21,203 nt of DNA from a virus, in the IMG/VR virus record IMGVR_UViG_3300030101_000024, positions 1 to 21,203 of that record. The stretch is one strand, 5' to 3'. Within the stretch, counting starts at the first letter, position 1. Each line of letters starts with the position of its first letter. The position numbers and the translations under genes were made by a program. The notes beneath the pieces were generated by a model. That model made no database searches. It was not told where the DNA came from and worked only from the letters and a program-made list of their open reading frames with translations. Below, piece after piece: positions 1 to 7,640 of the stretch.

Positions 1-65
1 TGGTTATTCGCGACCACAGTATTTTTTTAGCGACTGGCTATATATATTTAGGTAATTGTTTACTT

Positions 66-566
66 ATGGCAACGCAAAGAGATGTAGCAGAACATTTAGA
101 CTTATCAACAAAAAGTATCTCTGAATTAATAACAAAAGGCGTATTACCATCAAAAAAAGGGCGATCACCTCTAAATATTGATGTTTGCAGACATAGTTAT
201 ATCAGTTATTTGCGAAAATTAGCTGGTTATCACAAAAAAAGTGGTTCAGGTGATATTGCAGAAGAAAAAACAAGACTTACCAAAGCACAAGCTGATAAAG
301 CAGAGCTAGAAGTGTCAGAATTAGAGGGAAAACTAATACCAGCACCATTAGTACAAGATACATGGACTGATTTTGTTGCTAATGTACGAGCAAAGCTACT
401 TGGTATACCATCAAGACTTGCACATCAAATGATTGCAACTGAAAACTATGCAGAAGCAGAAAAATTACTAAAAGACTGCATCTATGATGCACTAAATGAA
501 TTAGCAGACAATGGAATACCTACAGAATATGCAGATCGTGTTGAAAAACACGAATCAAACATTTAA
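66..566 (+). CDS. Terminase small subunit (Nu1-like)
   Basis: This 166-residue protein is most likely the small terminase subunit, which recognises viral DNA and recruits the large subunit for packaging. Residues about 2-50 form a winged-helix DNA-binding region, with a helix-turn-helix-like stretch (TQRDVAEHLDLSTKSISELI). Residues 65-120 carry the Nu1-family pattern: a charged helix with LTKAQADKAELE, then GKLIPAPLV and a W...R.KLLGIPSRLA motif. Its place directly before a GpA-type large subunit supports the call. It starts at the only early ATG, 35 bases after an in-frame-independent TAG at 28-30, without a strong ribosome binding site. Its last 56 bases overlap the start of the next gene. 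I am confident of the family; DNA target and oligomeric state cannot be read from sequence. Confidence 0.85.
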   Translation: MATQRDVAEHLDLSTKSISELITKGVLPSKKGRSPLNIDVCRHSYISYLRKLAGYHKKSGSGDIAEEKTRLTKAQADKAELEVSELEGKLIPAPLVQDTWTDFVANVRAKLLGIPSRLAHQMIATENYAEAEKLLKDCIYDALNELADNGIPTEYADRVEKHESNI

Positions 567-2331
567 ACCACCACCTGATTTAAAGCTATCAGAATGGTCA
601 GATCGTTACAGGAAGTTATCACCTGAATCTTCTGCTGAAGCTGGTCAATGGAATACCAGTAGAGCAGAGTATCAAAGAGAAATAATGGACACTTTCAATG
701 ATCCACATATTGAAAGGATAGTTGTTATGACTTCATCACAAGTTGGTAAGACTGAAATAATACTAAATGCAATAGGTTATTACATAGATCAAGATGCTTC
801 ACCTATTCTGATTGTGCAACCAACGCTTCAGATGGGACAAGCATTTAGTAAAGATAGGTTGTCAGCTATGATTAGAGATAGTGAAAAGTTAAGAGGTTGT
901 GTAAAAGATGCAAGAAGTAGAGATGCCAACAATACTACTATGCACAAAAAGTTTGCAGGTGGTCATTTAACTATTGTTGGCTCTAATTCAGCTTCAGGTT
1001 TAGCATCAAGACCGATTAGAATTTTGTTAATGGATGAAGTTGATCGTTATGAACTTTCTGCTGGTTCTGAAGGTTCACCTATTGCATTAGCAGTAGCAAG
1101 GACTAAAACATTTTGGAATAGAAAAATATTTATGTGTTCTACTCCTACAGTTAAAGGTTTATCTGCAATAGAAGCAGCTTTTGAAGAATCAGATAAACGC
1201 TACTATTATGTACCTTGTCCTGAATGCGAACATAAGCAAGTATTAAAATGGAAGAATGTTGTTTGGGAAGAGGATCAACCTGAAACAGCAACTTATGCTT
1301 GTGAAGAGTGTGGATCAGTAATAGAAGAATCAAAAAAACAATGGATGCTAAAACATGGTGAATGGAGAGCTACAAATAAATCTAGCAATACAGCAGGTTT
1401 TCACATATCAGAACTTTATTCAGTTTGGAGTACATGGTCGCAAATGGCTACCAACTTTCTTGAAGCTAAGAAGAATCCTGAAACATTAAAAACATTTATC
1501 AATACTGCTTTAGGCGAATCTTGGGAAGAACAAGGTGATGCAGTAGAGTATGACACTTTATTACAAAGAAGATTAAATTACGATAAGACTAATGTTCCTG
1601 AAGATGTATTAGTTATAACAGCAGGTATTGATACACAAAAAGATAGGTTGGAATGTCAGCTTGTAGGTTGGGGTAAAAATTATGAAGCGTGGGTAATTGA
1701 TTATCGTATATTTTGGGGTGATCCAAATGCTATAAATGTATGGCAAGAATTAGATACTTACTTAAAAAAAAGATACAAAACTGAATCTAATAGAGTTATG
1801 CCTATATCTTGTGCTTGTTTGGATTCAGGTGGACATCATACAAACTCTGTTTACAATTTTACAAAACCACGACAAGCTAGAAGAATATTTGCAATCAAAG
1901 GTTTATCACAAGCTGGTAAACCAATAGTCAATAGACCAACATTTGTAGGTAAGAATAAAGCTGTACTTTATGGTGTTGGTACTGATACTGCAAAAGAAGC
2001 AATATTTGCAAGACTTTCTACTGATCCTGAATCAACTACTTTACATTTTTGTAATGATCTTGATGAAGAGTATTTTAAGCAACTAACAGCAGAAAAAAGA
2101 GTAACTAAATGGGTTAGAGGTAAAAAGTCATTAGTTTGGAAGCAAATAAGACCAAGAAATGAAGCATTAGATACTTTGGTCTATAACTTTGCAGCTATTT
2201 ACATACTAAATCCTAATTATGATGTAATCGAACAAAAGATATTAGTACAAAACAACAATCAACAACAAAAAACAAAACAAAAACAAAGAAAAGGTATAAA
2301 TAGACAAAATTTTGCTACATCTTGGAAATAG
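511..2331 (+). CDS. Terminase large subunit (GpA family)
   Basis: This 606-residue protein is the packaging motor ATPase and nuclease that pumps DNA into the prohead and cuts it. Motifs appear in order: a deviant Walker A (SSQVGKTE, residues 75-82), Walker B (ILLMDEVD, 171-178), a CPEC...CEEC zinc-finger-like pair (C236, C239, C264, C267), and an RNase-H-like nuclease with probable metal-binding acids D374 (AGIDTQKDR), D438 (CLDSGGHH) and D554 (EALDTLVY). This is the lambda GpA arrangement, and the length is close to lambda gpA. The C-terminal 35 residues are Gln/Lys-rich and probably flexible. The start is uncertain: ATG 511 and ATG 529 are both in frame and both inside the small subunit gene, and neither has a convincing ribosome binding site. 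Confidence 0.93.
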   Translation: MEYLQNMQIVLKNTNQTFKPPPDLKLSEWSDRYRKLSPESSAEAGQWNTSRAEYQREIMDTFNDPHIERIVVMTSSQVGKTEIILNAIGYYIDQDASPILIVQPTLQMGQAFSKDRLSAMIRDSEKLRGCVKDARSRDANNTTMHKKFAGGHLTIVGSNSASGLASRPIRILLMDEVDRYELSAGSEGSPIALAVARTKTFWNRKIFMCSTPTVKGLSAIEAAFEESDKRYYYVPCPECEHKQVLKWKNVVWEEDQPETATYACEECGSVIEESKKQWMLKHGEWRATNKSSNTAGFHISELYSVWSTWSQMATNFLEAKKNPETLKTFINTALGESWEEQGDAVEYDTLLQRRLNYDKTNVPEDVLVITAGIDTQKDRLECQLVGWGKNYEAWVIDYRIFWGDPNAINVWQELDTYLKKRYKTESNRVMPISCACLDSGGHHTNSVYNFTKPRQARRIFAIKGLSQAGKPIVNRPTFVGKNKAVLYGVGTDTAKEAIFARLSTDPESTTLHFCNDLDEEYFKQLTAEKRVTKWVRGKKSLVWKQIRPRNEALDTLVYNFAAIYILNPNYDVIEQKILVQNNNQQQKTKQKQRKGINRQNFATSWK

Positions 2332-2417
2332 CAACTATTTAACTTTTAAATATTGACAATATAGTATTGAACCTTAGTGTTAGTAGTAGATTAATCTATA
2401 AAAAGAGAGGTTTATAC
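2332..2417 (+). promoter_or_regulatory. Intergenic region with candidate promoter and two palindromes
   Basis: This is the longest stretch here without a gene and it is very AT-rich. It holds an interrupted palindrome ATATTG-a-CAATAT (2350-2362) and a perfect 12-base palindrome TAGATTAATCTA (2387-2398). A possible -10 box, TATAGT (2360-2365), lies 15 bases after TTAACT (2339-2344). A consensus -35 word, TTGACA (2353-2358), is embedded in the first palindrome, but no good -10 follows it at 16-18 bases. A promoter for the head genes is plausible because nearly every other junction is overlapped or tightly packed. No rho-independent terminator is visible. Confidence 0.35.
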
Positions 2418-2420
2418 TTG
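2404..2420 (+). promoter_or_regulatory. Shine-Dalgarno deciding a TTG start
   Basis: AGAGAGG at 2404-2410 is followed after 7 bases by TTG at 2418, in frame with the gpW-like gene. No ATG lies in frame until far into the protein. This makes 2418 a better start than the earlier TTG at 2367. Confidence 0.6.
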
Positions 2421-3044
2421 TCTAACGCATTTGATAGAGCAAACTACACTACTAAAGAACCTAGTTCTCTTGTCCTTGGAGATTTTTGGGCGTGGAGAAG
2501 AGATGATCTTGCAAGTGATTATCCTGTAGGTGAATACGCATTAACTTATGAATTTCATGAAGATTCAGGTGGTGGTGGTACAGCTAAATTTACATTAACA
2601 GCAACAGAAGCAGATAGCACATATTTTATCGAAGCTGCATCATCAAGCACTACCAGCTATGATGTTGGAGATTATATATGGGAAGCATACATAACTAAAT
2701 CATCTGATTCTAATAGAATTATGGTTGATTCAGGAAGAACTACCATTACACAAAATTTAGCTAATACAAGTGCTGATTTAAGAAGTCATGCAAAGAAAGT
2801 TTTAGATGCAATAGAAGCTGTTATTGAAAATAGAGCTTCAATGGATCAATCTTCAATGTCTATAGCTGGTAGGTCTTTATCAAGAATGTCTATAGATGAA
2901 TTATTGACTTTTAGAGATAGGTATAAATCTGAATATCTAAAAGAAATAAAACTTGCAAGAATTAGAAATAAACAAGGTTCAGGTAATACTATCAAAGTAA
3001 ATTTTGGATCATCAACAACTAGAAATGTAACAGATTTATCATAA
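2418..3044 (+). CDS. Putative head-tail joining (gpW-like) protein
   Basis: The protein sits exactly where lambda gpW lies, between large terminase and portal. I chose the TTG at 2418 because AGAGAGG (2404-2410) is 7 bases upstream; this gives 208 residues. An upstream in-frame TTG at 2367 lacks such a site. The N-terminal half (about 1-110) looks beta-rich, with YPVGEYALTYEF and a GGGG turn. The C-terminal half is helical: LRSHAKKVLDAIEAVIENR, then SIAGRSLSRMSIDELLTFRDRY and a basic KEIKLARIRNKQG tail. I recognise this C-terminal pattern from gpW-like or head completion proteins next to lambda-type portals, but cannot confirm it without a profile search. It ends one base into the portal start codon. 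Confidence 0.6.
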   Translation: MSNAFDRANYTTKEPSSLVLGDFWAWRRDDLASDYPVGEYALTYEFHEDSGGGGTAKFTLTATEADSTYFIEAASSSTTSYDVGDYIWEAYITKSSDSNRIMVDSGRTTITQNLANTSADLRSHAKKVLDAIEAVIENRASMDQSSMSIAGRSLSRMSIDELLTFRDRYKSEYLKEIKLARIRNKQGSGNTIKVNFGSSTTRNVTDLS

Positions 3045-4528
3045 TGGCTTGGTATAACAATATATTTGGAAACAATAAAAAACCCAAAAGACAATTTAAA
3101 AGAAGCTATACAGGTGCAAATACAGGTAGATTATTTGCAGATTTTATAACTAGCTCTACTTCTGCTGACGCTGAAATAAAAGATAACATAAGGCTACTAA
3201 GAGATAGAAGCCGAGATTTAGCAAGAAACGATCCATTTATTGCAAGGTATCTAAACCTGATGGTATCTAATGTGATCGGAAAAGCAGGGATAAGAGTTAG
3301 CTCCAAAGCTAGAAATGACGACCAATCATTAGATATTGGAGCTAACCTCCTCATTGAAAGAGCTTGGAGAGAATGGTCGCAACTAGGTAACTGTACTGTA
3401 AATGAAAGACTTACATTTATAGATTGTCAAAAAATATTTATAGAAACTCTTTGTAGAGATGGTGAAGTATTAGTAAGAAAAGTAAAAGACACAAACTCAC
3501 CTTTTGGATTTAGGATTGCATTTTTGGAAGCAGATCATTTAGACGAAAACAAAAACAGCACAAAACTAGCTAATGGCAATAGTATTAAAATGGGTGTTGA
3601 AATGGATAAGAATGGTAAACCAGTAGCTTATCATTTATTTAAAAAACATCCATACGACAATACATATCCAAAACCAGCACAAGAATATATAAGAGTACCA
3701 GCAGAAGAAATTATACATGCTTACTTACCACAAAGAGCAGAACAAACTAGAGGTGTTTCTTTTATTGCACCTATTATAGCTAATATGAAAATGCTTAATG
3801 GATATTATGAAGCAGAGATTGTAGCAGCTAGAGTTGGTGCATCTAAAATGGGTTTCATTACAACTCCAAATGGTGATGATTATGTTGGTGATGGCGAACC
3901 TGAAGATACATTTAATCCTACAATGAATGCACAAGCAGGAGTGTTTGAGCAATTACCAGCAGGTACAAGTTTTGAAACATTTGATCCTAACCATCCAACA
4001 TCTGCTTTTGAAGCATTTACAACTAGCGTATTAAGAAGTATCGCTAGTGGTTTAAACATTTCATATCATGCTTTATCCAACGATCTTACTTCAGTCAATT
4101 ACTCTTCAATCCGTCAAGGTGCATTAGAGGATAGGAGTATGTATCAGGTATATCAACAATTTGTTATAGATCATTTTATAAATCCTATATTTAAGTCATG
4201 GTTAGAAATGGCAATATCTACAGGTTACATAAATTTACCAATAGGTAAGTTTGATAAATTTGCAAGATCAATAAATTACATTCCAAGAAGTTTTGCTTGG
4301 ATTGATCCTTTAAAAGAAATGCAATCAAATATATTAGGTTTACAAAATGGTACTGTTACATATTCAGATATAAGTATGGCGTATGGTAGAGATACAGAAG
4401 AACTATTTGAACAACATCAAAAAGAAATAGAATTAGCAAAACAATATGGTATTGAATTAGCTTATCAACCATTTGGTACTAAGTTACCAGTTGAAGCAAA
4501 TATATTAGGTGGAGATGATGGCGACTAA
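3044..4528 (+). CDS. Portal protein (lambda gpB family)
   Basis: This 494-residue protein forms the ring at the unique capsid vertex through which DNA enters and leaves. Lambda B-type features include the N-terminal R.LRDRSRDLARNDPFIARYL region (about 48-70), then MVSNVIGKAGIRV, a central EADHLD..KN stretch, the HAYLPQRAEQTRGVSFIAPII segment (about 226-246) followed by an Ala-rich helix, and the C-terminal ASGLNISYHALSNDL with NYSSIRQG and a long helix ending in FINPIFKSWLE. Length is normal for the family. The start ATG overlaps the preceding stop by one base (TAATG), so translation is probably coupled. There is no Clp-like scaffold/protease fused or adjacent as in lambda gpC; protease activity lies in the next frame. 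Confidence 0.93.
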   Translation: MAWYNNIFGNNKKPKRQFKRSYTGANTGRLFADFITSSTSADAEIKDNIRLLRDRSRDLARNDPFIARYLNLMVSNVIGKAGIRVSSKARNDDQSLDIGANLLIERAWREWSQLGNCTVNERLTFIDCQKIFIETLCRDGEVLVRKVKDTNSPFGFRIAFLEADHLDENKNSTKLANGNSIKMGVEMDKNGKPVAYHLFKKHPYDNTYPKPAQEYIRVPAEEIIHAYLPQRAEQTRGVSFIAPIIANMKMLNGYYEAEIVAARVGASKMGFITTPNGDDYVGDGEPEDTFNPTMNAQAGVFEQLPAGTSFETFDPNHPTSAFEAFTTSVLRSIASGLNISYHALSNDLTSVNYSSIRQGALEDRSMYQVYQQFVIDHFINPIFKSWLEMAISTGYINLPIGKFDKFARSINYIPRSFAWIDPLKEMQSNILGLQNGTVTYSDISMAYGRDTEELFEQHQKEIELAKQYGIELAYQPFGTKLPVEANILGGDDGD

Positions 4529-7500
4529 TTTTCCAACGCAAGGTGATGATAAAAAAATATCATTAAGAAACTCACAATATCCACAATTTGATTATGATTT
4601 TATTGCTGGTGTAAAAGAGAATGATAACGATATATATAAAGCTGGTGGTAACATAAGAGGTAATGAAGCATTTAATCTATGGACAAAAGCAAGAGCAGGT
4701 GAAGAAACTGCTGGTGTTATAAAATGGATTAAAGAGAGAGAAGCGTGGGCTGCAAGACATTTTGGTGATGGTTCTCAATTTAAGTCAGGAGATAAACCAG
4801 CTAGACCATCTAATATTGCAGGAGTTATAGCACAAATGAAGTGGGGAGTAATAGGTAATTTAGGAGAACAAAGAATGAAGGAAGTTGTATTAGAAGCTAT
4901 AAAGTATAGAGAAGGTAAAGAATCAGGATCAGCAAGTCAGGCTCAACAGGATAGAAATATGGAAACAAGACAAGAAACAATAGAATATGAAGTAATAATT
5001 AAAAAGGGTGAGAATAAATATGGTGAAGGTAATAAGTTTTATTTAGATGGTGAACTATCACCAAGTCTAGTAATGCTACAAGGCAATACATATAAATTTG
5101 ATATTTCTGATTCTTCTAACAAAACTCATGCTCTAAGATTTTCAACAACTGAAGATGGTACTCATAATGAAGGTAGTGCATATCAAACTGGTGTAACTAT
5201 AAATGGTAAAGCAGGTGAGGAAGGTGCATCTATAAGTATTGAGATACAAGAAGATACTCCTGATCTATATTATTATTGCGTAAATCATTCAGGTATGGGT
5301 GGCAAAATTGATGTAAGACAAGTAGAAGATACTGAAGAGAGAGCAGTATCAGAAGCAGTAGAAAAAGGTTTAAAAGAAAAAGTAGAAAAACATAATGAAG
5401 AGGTTGGTAATACAGCTTCAAAAAGAACAACATACAGAACACTTCTTGCAGTCTTTGAAAGAGGTATTGGTGCTTATAAAACCAATCCAGCTTCAGTAAG
5501 ACCAAATGTAAGCTCACCTGAACAATGGGCATATGCAAGAGTTAATAGCTTTCTATTCGCTTTGCGTAATGGAAGGTTTCAAGGTGGGAAGCACGATACT
5601 GATCTGCTTCCTGAATCACATCCTTTATCATCAAAAGAGGAAAAAGCTATGAAAGATAAAGAAGATAGACATATCCTCAATATCAGCGAACAAGACAACA
5701 AAGTAGTTGTTGAGTTTGCAAAACAGAATGAGGATAGAGAAATGGTTGAAGAAGAAGATAAGGAAATGGAATCAGCTAGACCTTATCACTATGACGAAGA
5801 TGAAGATAAAGATAGAAAAGTTGTTAGTATTAAAACTAGCTACAGAACTATTGATTTATCTAGGTCTGAATTTATAGATGAAGAGAAAAGGTTGGTACGA
5901 GTTGGCGTATCTTCTGAAGAACCAGTTGAACGCAGTTTTGGAATGGAAGTTCTAGGACATGCACCTGAAGATATAAACATGGAGTTTATGCAATCAGGAA
6001 GATCACCTTTATTGTTAGATCATGATATGACTAAGCAAATTGGTGTTGTAGAAGAATTTAAACTAGATCAGACAGCTAAAAGGACAATAGCTGTAGTCAG
6101 ATTTGGAAAATCTGCTCTTGCTGAAGAAGTTTTTAGAGATGTGGTCGATGGTATAAGAATGAATATATCAGTTGGCTACAGAGTAGATAAGATGGAACGA
6201 TACAATAAAGATGATGAAACTTATTATCGTGCTAGTTGGACTCCTATGGAGATTAGCTCTGTAAGTGTACCAGCAGATCAAAGCAGACTTGTTGGAGTTG
6301 GTCGTTCTAAAGATAAACAAACTTTAAATACACATAAGGTAAAAATAATGGAAAACGAAAAACAAGAAATAAATCTTGATGAAGTTAGAACTCAAAGTGT
6401 GGAAGAAGCAAGAAAAGAATTTCAAAAAAATTCAAAAGAAATTATTGATCTTGGCGTAAGACACAATAAAAGAGATTTAGCTAATCAAGCTATTAAAGAA
6501 GGTATTTCTGTAGAAGAATTTAGAGGACAACTATTAGAAAATATTTCTAATGATGTTCCTTTAGAAACTCCAACAGAAATTGGTTTAACTGAAAAAGAAA
6601 CTAAAAGATTTAGTTTGATGAGAGCAATAAATGCTATGGCTAATCCTACAGATAGAAAAGCCCAAGAAGCTGCAAAATTTGAATTTGAATGTTCAGAAGC
6701 AGCACAAAGAGCTTATGGGACTACAGCACAAGGCGTAATGCTTCCTGACGAAGTTTTAAGAAACTGGAATCAGAGAGATTTAAATGCTTCAGATGATTCA
6801 AATCTTATAGGACAAGATTATAGAGCAGGTGATTTCATAGATGTTCTAAGAAATAACTCTGCTGTAATGCCTATGGCAACTATGCTTAATGGACTAAGTG
6901 GCGATGTAAAAATCCCTAAGAAAACTGCTGCTTCAAGTGCTGCATTTATTAGTTCAGAGGGTGGTGCTAGTGGCGAATCTGAATTTACAGTAGGTTCTGT
7001 AACTATGTCTCCAAAAACATTAGGAGCTCATACAGATGTTACTAGACAATTAATGATTCAATCATCTATTGATGTTGAAAACTTAATTAGAAATGATTTA
7101 GCACAAGCTATGGCTATTGCGATTGATGATGCTGCTCTTGAAGGAAGTGGCTCTTCAGGTAATCCTACGGGGATAACCAACACGAGTGGTATCAACTCGG
7201 TATCACTTTCAAGTGCTGCTGCACCAACATTTGCTGAAATGGTTTCAATGGAAACTGCTGTAAGAGTTGATAACGCATTACTTGGTGATCTTGCTTACAT
7301 AGTACATCCTACTAACTATGGAACATTAAAAACTACAGAAAAAGCAACAAATACAGCACAATTTATAGCTGTTAATGATGAAGTGAATGGCTACAAAGTT
7401 GTAGTTTCACCTCAAATTACTGCAAATAATTATGTATTTGGAAACTTTAATGACTTGCTTGTTGGTATGTTTGGTGGATTAGACATTGTTGTTGATCCAT

Positions 7501-7595
7501 TCTCAAACTCAACTTCAGGTACAGTTAGAATTGTAGCTCTACAGTCAGTTGATGTAGCTGTTAGACATGCTGTATCATTCTGTGCTGCTAGTTAA
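4518..7595 (+). CDS. Fused head protein: cupredoxin-like domain, S78-like prohead protease and HK97-fold major capsid protein
   Basis: This 1025-residue frame joins parts that are usually separate genes. Numbering from ATG 4518: residues 27-135 are a conserved-looking phage module (REAWAARHFGDG, PSNIAGVIAQMKWGVIGNLG). Residues 155-268 are cupredoxin-like (H204, then C254, H257 and M260 in YYYCVNHSGMGG). Residues 300-371 are a second module (RTLLAVFERGIGAYKTNP, WAYARVNSFL, DTDLLP..HPLS). Residues 407-433 are very acidic. Residues 440-600 are an HK97-type protease with likely catalytic H502 (LLLDHDM) and S551 (MNISVGY). The rest is an HK97-fold capsid protein after a helical delta-like region. 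GTG 4509 and ATG 4515 are alternative starts; GGTGGAG (4508-4514) best fits 4518. It overlaps the portal by 11 bases. Self-cleavage should release the capsid subunit. Internal starts at 5649 and 6348 may add shorter products. Confidence 0.88.
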   Translation: MATNFPTQGDDKKISLRNSQYPQFDYDFIAGVKENDNDIYKAGGNIRGNEAFNLWTKARAGEETAGVIKWIKEREAWAARHFGDGSQFKSGDKPARPSNIAGVIAQMKWGVIGNLGEQRMKEVVLEAIKYREGKESGSASQAQQDRNMETRQETIEYEVIIKKGENKYGEGNKFYLDGELSPSLVMLQGNTYKFDISDSSNKTHALRFSTTEDGTHNEGSAYQTGVTINGKAGEEGASISIEIQEDTPDLYYYCVNHSGMGGKIDVRQVEDTEERAVSEAVEKGLKEKVEKHNEEVGNTASKRTTYRTLLAVFERGIGAYKTNPASVRPNVSSPEQWAYARVNSFLFALRNGRFQGGKHDTDLLPESHPLSSKEEKAMKDKEDRHILNISEQDNKVVVEFAKQNEDREMVEEEDKEMESARPYHYDEDEDKDRKVVSIKTSYRTIDLSRSEFIDEEKRLVRVGVSSEEPVERSFGMEVLGHAPEDINMEFMQSGRSPLLLDHDMTKQIGVVEEFKLDQTAKRTIAVVRFGKSALAEEVFRDVVDGIRMNISVGYRVDKMERYNKDDETYYRASWTPMEISSVSVPADQSRLVGVGRSKDKQTLNTHKVKIMENEKQEINLDEVRTQSVEEARKEFQKNSKEIIDLGVRHNKRDLANQAIKEGISVEEFRGQLLENISNDVPLETPTEIGLTEKETKRFSLMRAINAMANPTDRKAQEAAKFEFECSEAAQRAYGTTAQGVMLPDEVLRNWNQRDLNASDDSNLIGQDYRAGDFIDVLRNNSAVMPMATMLNGLSGDVKIPKKTAASSAAFISSEGGASGESEFTVGSVTMSPKTLGAHTDVTRQLMIQSSIDVENLIRNDLAQAMAIAIDDAALEGSGSSGNPTGITNTSGINSVSLSSAAAPTFAEMVSMETAVRVDNALLGDLAYIVHPTNYGTLKTTEKATNTAQFIAVNDEVNGYKVVVSPQITANNYVFGNFNDLLVGMFGGLDIVVDPFSNSTSGTVRIVALQSVDVAVRHAVSFCAAS
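4977..5321 (+). other. Cupredoxin-like domain inside the capsid polyprotein
   Basis: Residues about 154-268 of the polyprotein read as a beta-sandwich with alternating hydrophobic strands, ending in YYYCVNHSGMGGKIDV. H204 (KTHALRF), C254, H257 and M260 match the ligand set of type-1 copper proteins. The C-x2-H-x2-M spacing is that of amicyanin; plastocyanin has two more residues before Met. This shows a possible metal site but not metal binding. Similar YYYC..H.GMGG segments are, to my knowledge, common in structural proteins of marine phages, where they may serve as a capsid decoration or adhesion fold. Confidence 0.65.
5636..5651 (+). promoter_or_regulatory. Candidate internal ribosome binding site and start before the protease module
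   Basis: AGAGGA (5636-5641) lies 7 bases upstream of an in-frame ATG at 5649 (residue 378). Initiation here would give a 648-residue protease-capsid protein without the cupredoxin-like and N-terminal modules. The motif also encodes part of SKEEKAM, so it could be a coincidence of codon choice. Confidence 0.35.
6335..6350 (+). promoter_or_regulatory. Candidate internal ribosome binding site and start for separate major capsid protein
   Basis: TAAGGT (6335-6340) is 7 bases upstream of an in-frame ATG at 6348 (residue 611), exactly between the end of the protease domain and the start of the capsid delta-like region. The product would be 415 residues, a normal length for an HK97-type capsid precursor. 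It parallels lambda, where Nu3 starts in frame inside gene C. Confidence 0.4.
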
Positions 7596-7614
7596 TGACA
7601 CTTAGTACAAACAA

Positions 7615-7640
7615 AATGGGTGGATTAATTTCCGCCCATT
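7615..7640 (+). repeat. Strong hairpin after the capsid gene
   Basis: AATGGGTGG (7615-7623) pairs with CCGCCCATT (7632-7640) in a 9-base-pair stem with one G-T wobble and the 8-base loop ATTAATTT. On the + strand no T-tract follows; instead a ribosome binding site begins 5 bases later. This favours an mRNA end-protecting or processing structure over a terminator. On the opposite strand TTTTGTTTG follows the stem, which resembles a terminator, but no opposing gene is seen. Confidence 0.55.

Noticed and set aside
1-28. Bases 6-16 read ATTCGCG-A-CCA, as in the 3' end of a tRNA, followed by a T-run at 22-28; also a nine-codon frame ending at TAG 28-30.
   Set aside because: Too little upstream sequence is present to test a cloverleaf or an upstream gene, and the TGGT...ACCA pairing is too short for a terminator. 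Neither reading can be supported.
2353-2380. Consensus -35 word TTGACA as a strong sigma-70 promoter.
   Set aside because: No -10-like hexamer follows at 16-18 bases (candidates such as AGTGTT are poor). I kept only the weaker TTAACT/TATAGT candidate as a low-confidence feature.
5230-5538. A 102-codon open frame on the - strand opposite the polyprotein.
   Set aside because: Its Leu-rich composition is what the complement of Glu/Lys-rich codons gives; it lies wholly inside a well-supported gene and has no ribosome binding site. The other - strand frames have the same problem.
7169-7200. A short hairpin (CGAGT...ACTCG) with GGTATCA repeats in the capsid gene.
   Set aside because: The stem has only 5 base pairs inside conserved capsid codons (NPTGITNTSGINS); coding explains it.
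7611-7640. Rho-independent terminator on the - strand formed by the post-capsid hairpin.
   Set aside because: The opposite strand does show a stem followed by TTTTGTTTG, but no convincing - strand gene exists in the window for it to terminate.
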